From assembly GCF_014831675.1 (NCBI RefSeq), contig NZ_VJXY01000010.1:1-44084 (forward strand): DNA of 44,084 nt, read 5' to 3'. The first letter of the stretch is position 1; each line of letters opens with the position of its first letter. A program made the translations under genes and the position numbers. The notes under the pieces were generated by a model that saw only the letters and a list, made by a program, of their open reading frames with translations, made no database searches and was not told the DNA's origin. Shown here piece after piece: positions 36,994-44,084 of this stretch. Source of the stretch: Komarekiella delphini-convector SJRDD-AB1. Lineage in GTDB: Bacteria; Cyanobacteriota; Cyanobacteriia; Cyanobacteriales; Nostocaceae.

Positions 36994-37217
36994 TGTGGAT
37001 TTTGGATTTTGCGAAAAGTCGTAAAGAGGGTTTCCCGACCTAGCAAACTTTTCAAGACGGATTTAAATTTTCCATCTAAAATCTCAAATCTCATATCTAA
37101 AGTTTTTATGAAATTTTGATGGTTGTCAGGGGCTTTTATTTATTAGTTAGAAGTTGGACACTTGGCTACGACGGAAACCGTTTTCACCAATGTCCCTTTT
37201 CTAAGCTACTGATGATT

Positions 37218-37358
37218 TTAGTTTAGCGCATAGGCGGCTTGCAGCGCCCAAATGATCAGAGCGGCGATCGACCCCAAAAGCAACACAGTAGAAATAGTGA
37301 CTACTTTTGGTGAATCTGCACCCTCAAATTTCATAATTCCGCGATTTAAGTCGGACAT
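37218..37358 (-). CDS. 46-residue single-span membrane protein
   Basis: The minus-strand frame starts at the ATG at 37358 and is preceded by AAGGAGGAATTATCAAGCT, a very strong ribosome-binding site. The product begins MSDLNRGIMKFEGADSPKVV, then a membrane span of about 22 residues (TISTVLLLGSIAALIIWALQ) and ends AAYALN. Its size and layout resemble the small one-span proteins of cyanobacterial photosystems and their assembly factors, but no specific one is recognised. It lies in the spacer between the PlsY-like fusion and the divergent SGNH gene and is easily missed by gene finders. Confidence 0.8.
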   Translation of the reverse strand: MSDLNRGIMKFEGADSPKVVTISTVLLLGSIAALIIWALQAAYALN

Positions 37359-37634
37359 AGCTTGATAATTCCTCCTTCGTCACAGCGTGAAGCATTTGTC
37401 CGTTTTGATTGTAGTCCTTCTATTTGCGGATCACGTTAAATTCCTAATTCTATTTTGTTTAAAGTTTGCAACTTTTCCATCCCCAAAATTACTTACTCCT
37501 ATAGACGTAGTTCGTTTATTTATACATGTGTGTGGTCGATGCATTGATAGTTTAGCGTAATTTCACTTAATAGCGTTTATTGTTTGCCAGCCAAGTCAAA
37601 AAACAAATAATAGTATAATTTATTACTTTGATTT

Positions 37635-38615
37635 TTGCGATATTTCCAAAATTTTAAGGTGAAAGTGGTGCTAAGCATAATTTTGGCAGTAGTTGTGGGA
37701 TTTTTTGTGGTGATAGAGATCGGATTGCGATCGCTCTTTGGCTTTGGTAATCCGCTAATTTATATTGGCGATGCGGAAATTGGTTATTTGTTAGCTCCTA
37801 GCCAGCGTACCCGGCGCTTTGGTAATCGCATTGAGATTAATCAGTATTCTATGCGAGGTGCGCCAATCCAAAAGATACTTGCACCCTCTACACTGCGAGT
37901 TCTACTCTTAGGGGACTCAATCGCTAATGGTGGCTGGTGGACAGATCAAGCTAATACAATATCTAGCTTGATGATGCGTTCTTTATCATCAGCAATCGAT
38001 CAAAATTACCAGGTAGTAGAAGTGCTTAATGCTTCAGCCAATTCTTGGGGCCCAAGAAACGAATTAGCTTATTTAGAGAAGTTTAGCAATTTTAACGCGC
38101 AGGCGGTGGTGTTATTAATTAACACTGATGATTTGTTTGCTACTGCTCCTACTTCTTTACCAGTGGGACGCGATCGCAACTATCCAGATAGTAAACCTGC
38201 TTTGGCATTGGTGGAAGTATTACGGCGTTATGTCTTCACACAAAAGCCAATTCCTGAAATGAAAGCAGTGAATGATGAACCAGGCGATCGCGTTGGTTTT
38301 AATTTAGAGGCAATAAGTAAAATTCAAGCTTTGACTCGTCAAAGCAACAGTAAATTTCTCCTAGTTATGACTCCCTTACTCCGAGAACTTGGCGAACCAG
38401 GTTCGCGTGATTACGAAATTCAAGCACGTCAGCGTCTCAGTGATTTTACTCAAGCACAGCAAATTACTTATATAGATTTTCTGCCAATATTTAACTCAAC
38501 TACCAACCCACAAAGCTTGTATCACGATCATATTCACCTCAACTTGCAAGGTAATCAGCTTGTGAGTAAAGTTATGGAGCGATCGCTTTTGGAATTATTA
38601 GGGGATGTTCCCTAG
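37635..38615 (+). CDS. Membrane-anchored SGNH/GDSL hydrolase-like protein
   Basis: The product has one N-terminal hydrophobic segment (about residues 9-28, VKVVLSIILAVVVGFFVVIE) acting as anchor or signal, then an SGNH domain. Block I is LLLGDSIANGG with S95, block III-like is NASANSWGPRNE, and block V is YHDHIHLN with D298 and H301. These give a credible Ser-Asp-His site for an esterase or a sugar O-acetyl-transfer/hydrolysis function outside the membrane. The frame opens with TTG at 37635; a GTG at 37659 (MKVVLSII) is an equally possible start. No partner gene is linked. The substrate is unknown. Confidence 0.75.
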   Translation: MRYFQNFKVKVVLSIILAVVVGFFVVIEIGLRSLFGFGNPLIYIGDAEIGYLLAPSQRTRRFGNRIEINQYSMRGAPIQKILAPSTLRVLLLGDSIANGGWWTDQANTISSLMMRSLSSAIDQNYQVVEVLNASANSWGPRNELAYLEKFSNFNAQAVVLLINTDDLFATAPTSLPVGRDRNYPDSKPALALVEVLRRYVFTQKPIPEMKAVNDEPGDRVGFNLEAISKIQALTRQSNSKFLLVMTPLLRELGEPGSRDYEIQARQRLSDFTQAQQITYIDFLPIFNSTTNPQSLYHDHIHLNLQGNQLVSKVMERSLLELLGDVP

Positions 38616-38683
38616 TGGATGAACTGAAATTAGATTGGGAAAGTGAATGGCAGAACGCAGCGATTACCGATTGGGGAGTATCT

Positions 38684-39298
38684 TCAAGTTTCTCTAATCC
38701 AAAGTGCTAACCCTCCCCCACGGCCACGAGCTGCAATGAAATCTTCTGTTACTAAAAAGAAGGCGAAGAAGGGTAGCTCAGCTATAGGCTGATTATAGAA
38801 ATCCTCAGATTGAACTTTACCAGAACGAATCTGCTTGTTGTACACCACACGACCAAACAGACTAATAATCATCTGGTTAAAATCAAATGCCAATAAATTT
38901 TTCTTACCTAAATATTGCACTGGCCCTGTGAGCTTCAACAACACTGAGCCTAATTGGACTTGATTAGCAATTTCGCCTTTACCTAAATTTTGTTCTATGG
39001 CACTAAAGAAAATATAGATTGCTGCCAATTTGGGTACATACAAACCTTTACCTAATACAATTCCCCCCCGCTTTCTAACTTTCTTAGTACCAGTAGCAAA
39101 GCAAAGTCGCCATTTACCCAAAAGAGACTCAAACGAATAAGTCAACCGTTGTTGCTTGGCTGCTTTTTCTGCTTGCAATAACGCATTTACTAATATTTCA
39201 GCACTAGGGCGTGTACCTCTGTGTTCTCGATACGCAGCCGCAGCCTGGGATAGCGTGCTTATAAAATCAGGTGTAGCCGTATTCAAATCAGCGGTCAT
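38684..39298 (-). CDS. Conserved cyanobacterial protein, possibly PAP/fibrillin-like
   Basis: The 204-residue product has LLGKWRLCFATGTKK near residue 60, and LKLTGPVQYLGKKNLLAFDF and TEDFIAARGRGGGLALWIRE at its end. The order W-x-L-x-F-x-T, then a barrel-like middle and an R-G-x-G-G-hydrophobic C-terminus, recalls plastid lipid-associated (fibrillin) proteins, which bind thylakoid lipids and quinones. There is no signal peptide or membrane span. The assignment is a pattern match and could be wrong; a general 'conserved hypothetical' is the safe call. Confidence 0.5.
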   Translation of the reverse strand: MTADLNTATPDFISTLSQAAAAYREHRGTRPSAEILVNALLQAEKAAKQQRLTYSFESLLGKWRLCFATGTKKVRKRGGIVLGKGLYVPKLAAIYIFFSAIEQNLGKGEIANQVQLGSVLLKLTGPVQYLGKKNLLAFDFNQMIISLFGRVVYNKQIRSGKVQSEDFYNQPIAELPFFAFFLVTEDFIAARGRGGGLALWIRET

Positions 39299-39454
39299 GA
39301 GGGCACTCTGAATTTAACTATTATTTTGACTTTTCTATACTTTTAATAAATTTTAACGTTTATATCTATCCAAAGTCTGCCAAACTTAACCAGGTTATAG
39401 AACTTGATGCTATAAATAATAATTTTTAATAAGCATTGAAAAGTGCGATCGCCT

Positions 39455-39817
39455 CTATCCTAAAGTCAATACTCCTGCTGGAAAATCCACCAAAAGCCGC
39501 CGAGTTCTTAGCCAAGGCAAGCCTAATATAATTTCCCTGAATTCAGACCCAGCAACGACTTCAATAGTAAACTCTTGTGCATCTAATACTACTTTTCCTA
39601 AGTAAGTATTAAAAGTGATTTCACCCTTTCCAGTTACCACGTCTCTTGTTCCAACATTAAGCCACTCAAGAGCTTCTAAATCCTGGTTATTAATTGCCAG
39701 CCACTCTGTCGAGCCTGTATCAAGTAATGCTGTTACTGGTAATTTATCACCATCAGCAGCAATCAACTCAATGTCAAAAAATAACTGACCAATTTCATCA
39801 AACTCACCTTGGATCAT
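39455..39817 (-). CDS. Single-domain retropepsin-like aspartyl protease
   Basis: The 120-residue product has the catalytic motif ALLDTGSTEWLAIN (D-T-G-S) near residue 31 and the supporting IILGLPWLR near residue 93, the hydrophobic-G segment of clan AA aspartyl proteases. A monomer has only one D-T-G, so it should work as a dimer, as retropepsins do. It overlaps the gene before it by four bases, forming a tight pair that is probably transferred and expressed as a unit. The substrate is unknown. Confidence 0.72.
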   Translation of the reverse strand: MIQGEFDEIGQLFFDIELIAADGDKLPVTALLDTGSTEWLAINNQDLEALEWLNVGTRDVVTGKGEITFNTYLGKVVLDAQEFTIEVVAGSEFREIILGLPWLRTRRLLVDFPAGVLTLG

Positions 39818-40131
39818 ATCCGACCACAGACCCCAGTCTCATTTAGCCGGAAAGTTGCAAATCGACGCTGCGGATATTTTTCAAGTGCTTGCTGTACAGC
39901 CACCATGCTATCTGAAGCAATGAAATAGTCTCCACTATCTGGCTCAATGTATATAAACCAGTTATAGTGCTTCTCGATTAACTGTGGGCGAAGTTTCTCA
40001 AAAATTACACGACCTCGCTGCTGAAATGCTTCTAATTCGGCTTGGCGCTTGGCTTGTTCTTCAGGCGAGATAGTAAGTTCTGGAAATAATCTTCCTCGAC
40101 GAGGCTTTTGATGAGAATTAAGTTGTGTCAT
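39814..40131 (-). CDS. Hypothetical protein paired with the aspartyl protease
   Basis: The 105-residue product has a basic N-terminus, a helical middle (EEQAKRQAELEAFQQRGRVI) and a conserved-looking WFIYIEPDSGDYFIASD, then QRRFATFRLNETG. No enzyme motif is seen. Its stop overlaps the start of the aspartyl protease gene by four bases, so the two are translated together. It might be a substrate, inhibitor or partner of the protease; this is inference from the coupling. I do not recognise the family by name. Confidence 0.65.
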   Translation of the reverse strand: MTQLNSHQKPRRGRLFPELTISPEEQAKRQAELEAFQQRGRVIFEKLRPQLIEKHYNWFIYIEPDSGDYFIASDSMVAVQQALEKYPQRRFATFRLNETGVCGRI

Positions 40132-40821
40132 AGCTTTTAACTGATGAAACTCTTAATCAAATATACCATTAAAGTTGGTGGTGTTTATTGAATCTGTATG
40201 ACTGGCGATCGCAAGTATGGAATGAAATTATCTGTTTTAATAACTAATATCAAATAGTCCAGATTTTGATTTTTTAGATGTTAGCCTCAGCTAAAATTTT
40301 AATAATTACGTTAACTGGGCCGGAACAGTAAACACATAACTCAGTAAGCTATTACGCTTTCAAATTGTACAGTCACTCATGAGGTTCATTAACCGCTGAC
40401 GGTTAACTGTCAACCGTCAACAGCCAACACGAATGCTATCAGCAACAAATTCTAATTTATCAACATATTTTCTAGCTGCGATAACGCTCACAATTATTAA
40501 ATTTACAACTTGTCACATCTATTTTATCTTAATAATATTAATTGATTTACTAAATCAATTTTTACTTAATTAATTTCCTGGTAGTAGTTAAGTAATTATT
40601 CCCAGTCAAGTAGAAATGCGAAAAATATACTAATTACTTATTAGCAAGGTAGCAAGTATATTTCCATTAAGTAAATGTTCAAATAGTCAAAATATATAGG
40701 ACAATAAGATTACAAGTTTTAGCTAAATTCCGATTGCTGGTAACTCAACAAATCGTCTTTGGTGTGTGGGTAGTGTTAATTCACTAGATTTATTTACCTA
40801 CAGACATTACGAGGTGACAAT
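40132..40821. other. Long AT-rich spacer before the pentapeptide gene
   Basis: About 690 bases without a supported ORF. Around 40390-40429 is a short run of GTTAACTGTCAACCGTCAAC-like repeats. The last 150 bases are AT-rich and should contain the promoter of the pentapeptide-repeat gene, which has a GAGGTGA ribosome-binding site. Confidence 0.45.
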
Positions 40822-41370
40822 ATGGACGCTAATAAGCTCCTAAATCTATATGCAGCAGGAGAACGGAATTTCAATAAAGCAAATTTGCATCAAGTAAACC
40901 TGACTGAAACTGACTTGAGTGGTGCAAATTTAGCTGAAGCTGACTTGAGTGGTGCTGACCTTTCTCAAGCCAACTTGAGTAGATGTAACTTTAGTCGGGC
41001 AAATCTGACTGATGCAGAACTTAGCGGAGCCAACTTAAGTGGTGCAAACTTGAGTGAAGTAAACTTGATTGGTGCAGACTTAATTAGGGGAAATCTGCAA
41101 GAAACTAACTTGAGTCGTGCAGATTTACGAAGTGCAAATTTAGCTTTGGCAAACTTGCTTGGTGCAAACCTTAGCGAGGCGGAAATGAGTGGGGCAGATT
41201 TAAGTCATGCCAATCTCAAAAAGGCAAATTTAATTGGCAGCAATATTAATGAAGCAGACCTTTTTGGTGCAGATTTAACAGGGGCAATCATCACTGAACA
41301 AGAGATGATTGGGGGAGTTTTGCATATAGGTTTATCTCATAAATGGGTAACTTGGGCTGGCGGTTGCTAA
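40822..41370 (+). CDS. Pentapeptide-repeat protein
   Basis: From about residue 18 to 157 the 182-residue product is a near-continuous run of A(D/N)LSx pentapeptides (SGANLAEADLSGADLSQANL and similar), roughly 27 units. These fold as a right-handed quadrilateral beta helix. The N-terminus MDANKLLNLYAAGERNFN and the last 25 residues (GGVLHIGLSHKWVTWAGGC) flank the repeats. There is no signal peptide. GAGGTGACAAT precedes the ATG. Such proteins abound in cyanobacteria, and most have no known biochemical role. DNA mimicry against gyrase is known for a few, but nothing here supports that. Confidence 0.92.
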   Translation: MDANKLLNLYAAGERNFNKANLHQVNLTETDLSGANLAEADLSGADLSQANLSRCNFSRANLTDAELSGANLSGANLSEVNLIGADLIRGNLQETNLSRADLRSANLALANLLGANLSEAEMSGADLSHANLKKANLIGSNINEADLFGADLTGAIITEQEMIGGVLHIGLSHKWVTWAGGC

Positions 41371-41478
41371 TCTTCCTAGATAGTAGTTTTCGTTTGAGTA
41401 GACACGCGTTAAGGGCACAACATCTGTTGTGCCCTCACGAATGTTTGTAGATATTGCTTTGTAGTCGCTGGTGAAATA

Positions 41479-41829
41479 CTAATAAACTAAAGGTGTCGAG
41501 CCGCGCATCTGACGTAAAGAATTGATACAACGAGGACAGTCACAGTTAAATAAAACGACTGCCATTTCGCTCTCTTCAACGTTAAACTTTAGCATAGGAA
41601 CCTCATCTTGGGAAGACTCTACTTCCGGCTGATAGTTAGGAATTTCAGCCAATACGGAAGCCCTAGCACATACAAAACCAACTTTATGGTAATTGCGTAT
41701 GCAAGATAGGCGGTCTGTAGTTTTGGCTTCTGGCTCTGTAGCTTGTGCTTGATTAAGCATTACTCCCATAGAAAGAATGGAGCTAATTAGGACTGGAGAA
41801 GAAAGCAAGCTTAGTATAAATTTGTTCAT
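41479..41829 (-). CDS. Small exported cysteine-containing protein
   Basis: The 116-residue product starts with a signal peptide (MNKFILSLLSSPVLISSILS, with a likely AQA cleavage site near residue 30). The mature part has C43 and C54 in SCIRNYHKVGFVCARAS, and a C-terminal FNCDCPRCINSLRQMRG. The C-x-C-x-x-C cluster could bind metal or form disulfides in the periplasm or thylakoid lumen. No family is recognised. It is isolated, with no operon partner. Confidence 0.65.
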   Translation of the reverse strand: MNKFILSLLSSPVLISSILSMGVMLNQAQATEPEAKTTDRLSCIRNYHKVGFVCARASVLAEIPNYQPEVESSQDEVPMLKFNVEESEMAVVLFNCDCPRCINSLRQMRGSTPLVY

Positions 41830-42194
41830 TGGTTTCCTTAGAAAATAATCTTGATTGCTCAGAATATCTGATTAAAACTTACAATTCAAGTAGATGTCCA
41901 TCAGGAATACCAACGAGTTGTAGTATCAAGTTGGTCAATTAACGAGATACCGGGTGTTTGCAGTTTATTGTAGATGCGATCGCTTTTAGCAAGATTCTTA
42001 GTCTGATGCACCTCTTGTTGTTTCAGATGAAGCTGGAGTTGCTTTTAAAATAACAGAATTAAAAAAATAACTTTTTTTGTTCGTAGTGAGCGATTTCTCG
42101 CTACATACAAATATTTAAAATAATGTAGAGACAGGAATCCCATCTCTACACCTACAGCACTCGCTAAATATATATTTAACTCAACCGAGGCTAT
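41830..42194. other. Spacer between the exported protein and folE
   Basis: About 365 bases with no supported gene. The middle may be the remains of a small gene (a reading frame through GATGCGATCGCTTTTAGC), but it is too short to assign. The promoter of the minus-strand exported protein should lie in the first 100 bases. Confidence 0.35.
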
Positions 42195-42845
42195 TTAACG
42201 AAAATTAGAATTGTGCCTTACCAAATTCATAAATTCCTCACGAGTCTTGCCATCTTCTGCAAAAACACCGCGCATCGCACTAGTTACTGTCCAAGAACCG
42301 GGTTTTTGAACACCACGCATCACCATACACATGTGAGTGGCTTCTACTACAACTGCTACCCCTTGAGGTTTGAGTAACCCTTGCAATGCATCAGCAATTT
42401 GCACCGTCAAACGTTCTTGCACTTGTAAGCGTCGTGCATACATTTCGCAAATACGGGCAATTTTAGATAATCCTATCACTTTGCCATTGGGAATGTAGGC
42501 AACATGAGCGCGACCAATTATCGGTAGAATATGATGCTCACAGGAACTAAAAATATCGATATCCCGAACCAACACCATCTCATTGGCATCTTCTGTGAAT
42601 ACTGCTCCATTTAGCAGTTCATTCAAAGATTCATGATATCCCTTGGTGAGAAACTGCAATGCTTTCATCACCCTTTTGGGAGTATCTTTTAGTCCTTCAC
42701 GGTCTGGATCTTCTCCTAATCCAATCAACAGAGTACGCACAGCTTGCATCATTTCTGCTTCTGTTACAGTTTGCTGTTGCTGAGTTGCTAAAGATGACAG
42801 TATTTGATCAGCAGAAGTTAGATCGGGACGAATCGATAAAGTCAT
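42195..42845 (-). CDS. folE: GTP cyclohydrolase I (type IA)
   Basis: The 216-residue enzyme opens the imidazole ring of GTP to form dihydroneopterin triphosphate, the entry to folate and pterin synthesis. The zinc site is visible: Cys and His in [20 protein letters not shown] and the second Cys in [20 protein letters not shown] and [20 protein letters not shown] are standard family blocks. The length is normal, and the start [14 protein letters not shown] precedes the conserved core as expected. The upstream neighbour is a COG0523 GTPase on the same strand (106-base gap), a pairing that suggests a link between zinc supply and this zinc enzyme. Confidence 0.97.
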   Translation of the reverse strand: MTLSIRPDLTSADQILSSLATQQQQTVTEAEMMQAVRTLLIGLGEDPDREGLKDTPKRVMKALQFLTKGYHESLNELLNGAVFTEDANEMVLVRDIDIFSSCEHHILPIIGRAHVAYIPNGKVIGLSKIARICEMYARRLQVQERLTVQIADALQGLLKPQGVAVVVEATHMCMVMRGVQKPGSWTVTSAMRGVFAEDGKTREEFMNLVRHNSNFR

Positions 42846-42951
42846 TTTTTGAGTCTTGTAGAAATGTTTGACAAATTAGTCTGTAGTCAGATATCGGTTG
42901 CCATTGACCGCTAACTAGTAACTGAGTGTAACATATCTTTACACTTCTTCA

Positions 42952-43986
42952 TTATACTAAACATTGATGAAGCTGATAGTAAATTTCACTCGTTTCTAAG
43001 TTTCGTCCAATGAAAACTAGCTGATTTTTAGGCAAAGAATGCCAGTTATCAGCGTGTAAGTTGTAACGAGGGCCACTGAGTTGAAAGATATGGCGTAAGT
43101 CGCTATCACTAAACCAAAGAATACCTTTAGCGCGGAACACACCTTGTGGCATTTGTCCAGTAAGAAATTCCTCAAACTTGTGGATATCAAAAGGGCGATC
43201 GCTTTGAAAAGAAACCGAAACAAATCCATCATTGTCTAAATGATGTGAGTGATGTTCATGATGGTGATGATGATGCTCATGTTCATGATCATGGTGATGC
43301 TCATGGTTGTCTTCTTGAGCAAGAGAAGTATATTCAGCTGTAGAAGTCAACTCCACATCCAAAATTAATGGTAACGAAACCTGTCCATATTGAGTATGTA
43401 GAATTTTCGCTCCCGCCTTCATTTCGTGAATGTAAGTTTCTAATTCTTTGAGTTTATCTGAGCTAACGAGGTCAACTTTATTTAGGAGAACAATATCTGC
43501 ATAAGTTATCTGTTTTAAAGCTGCTTCGCTCTGGAAATGTTCTGCATTAAAAACCTCAGAATCTACTAAGGTGAGGATAGAATCGAGGTTAGTAAAATCT
43601 CTCAATTCTGTGCCCAAAAACGTTAAGATAATTGGCAAAGGGTCAGCAATACCCGTGGTTTCGATAACTAAATAGTCAATGCGGTCTTCTCTTTCTAAAA
43701 CGCGATAAACAGCATCAACTAGCCCATCGTTTATCGTACAACAAATACAGCCATTGCTGAGTTCTACCATATCTTTATCTACAGAAACTAGTAATTGGCT
43801 ATCAATGTTGATATCACCAAACTCATTAACTAGTACTGCCACTTTTAAATCTTGTTTGTTCTTGAGAATTTGATTAAGCAGTGTGGTTTTACCACTACCT
43901 AAAAATCCAGTAATGATAGTAACAGGCATTCCCTTTTTAGGAATATCAAGAATAGTATTAGTAGCTGATTCTTTGAAAGTGTTCAT
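42952..43986 (-). CDS. COG0523 (CobW/ZNG1-like) metallochaperone GTPase
   Basis: The 344-residue product has the Walker A motif GFLGSGKTT (about residue 27), the family's metal-binding C-x-C-C in SNGCICCTINDG, a Walker B-like ETTGIADP, and the guanine-specificity motif LLNKVDL. A histidine-rich loop with more than a dozen His (NHEHHHDHEHEHHHHHHEHH, near residue 220) precedes the CobW C-terminal domain. This matches zinc-handling COG0523 proteins that deliver metal to client enzymes. A strong GGAGGATAG ribosome-binding site precedes the ATG. The spacing to folE (106 bases) allows co-transcription. A Zur site was sought upstream but none was convincing. Confidence 0.88.
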   Translation of the reverse strand: MNTFKESATNTILDIPKKGMPVTIITGFLGSGKTTLLNQILKNKQDLKVAVLVNEFGDINIDSQLLVSVDKDMVELSNGCICCTINDGLVDAVYRVLEREDRIDYLVIETTGIADPLPIILTFLGTELRDFTNLDSILTLVDSEVFNAEHFQSEAALKQITYADIVLLNKVDLVSSDKLKELETYIHEMKAGAKILHTQYGQVSLPLILDVELTSTAEYTSLAQEDNHEHHHDHEHEHHHHHHEHHSHHLDNDGFVSVSFQSDRPFDIHKFEEFLTGQMPQGVFRAKGILWFSDSDLRHIFQLSGPRYNLHADNWHSLPKNQLVFIGRNLETSEIYYQLHQCLV

Positions 43987-44084
43987 GTGCTATCCTCCTG
44001 TGGAGTTATTAAAGATAAAAACTTGTCAGAAAAGGAAAATCTCCAGCGGAATTATCGCTCAATATCCCAAAAAATCTCTCCAAT

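Noticed and set aside
43987-44084. Zur-box-like sequence (TTATTAAAGATAA) upstream of the COG0523 GTPase
   Set aside because: The match to the known cyanobacterial Zur palindrome is too poor to claim a site.

Overview
The window looks like a chromosome segment of a filamentous, heterocyst-forming cyanobacterium (Nostocales). HIP1 octamers (GCGATCGC) occur throughout. Heptanucleotide tandem repeats and small palindromic or MITE-like repeats fill the spacers. The genes include a HetP-family protein, a ComFB-family protein and a CRISPR locus of cyanobacterial type carrying Csx18 and a WYL regulator. No rRNA or tRNA gene was recognised.

Layout. 1-55 is the first few codons of a transposase leaving the window. 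532-4785 is a large CBS/multi-PAS hybrid histidine kinase. 4786-8500 is repeat-rich and holds ComFB, a HetP-like gene, a broken EAL-domain gene and two MITE-like elements. 8515-15000 carries an agmatinase/guanidinase-family ureohydrolase, a Uma2 remnant, a solitary GmrSD-type (DUF262/DUF1524) defence gene, threonine deaminase (ilvA) and an Ada-type DNA repair protein.

15010-32981 is a complete-looking type III-B CRISPR-Cas locus. A minus-strand effector operon (cas10/cmr2, a four-helix-bundle gene, cmr3, cmr4, cmr5, a cmr6-cmr1 fusion and a CARF-HEPN RNase) is followed on its upstream side by a small ribbon-helix-helix gene and a 54-repeat array. Beyond the array lie cas2, cas1, csx18 and a divergent WYL regulator. 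Cas10 keeps both HD and GGDD motifs, so a cyclic-oligoadenylate signal feeding the CARF-HEPN RNase is expected. Cmr4 appears to lack the usual catalytic aspartate, so the locus may depend on signalling and DNase activity more than on backbone target cleavage. No Cas6 is visible. The array is most likely transcribed on the minus strand, from a leader beside cas2 (29525-29708). Its leader-distal end at 25480 has a truncated repeat. On the plus strand a 45-codon ORF with a strong Shine-Dalgarno site runs into that end.

32982-33730 is a cluster of three kinds of MITE-like repeats. 33731-43986 is mostly housekeeping: a cupin gene overlapping a PlsY-like/PEP-synthase-like fusion, a 46-residue single-span membrane protein, an SGNH hydrolase, a fibrillin-like protein, an aspartyl-protease pair, a pentapeptide-repeat protein, a small secreted protein, GTP cyclohydrolase I (folE) and a His-rich COG0523 GTPase.

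The most unusual points are the Cmr6-Cmr1 fusion with a Cmr4 lacking its aspartate, the four-helix-bundle gene bracketed by short repeats inside the cmr operon, the RHH gene and array-overlapping small ORF sharing CAATAC motifs, and same-orientation MITE copies that bracket the adaptation module and array. All family assignments were made by reading the sequence, without database searches.
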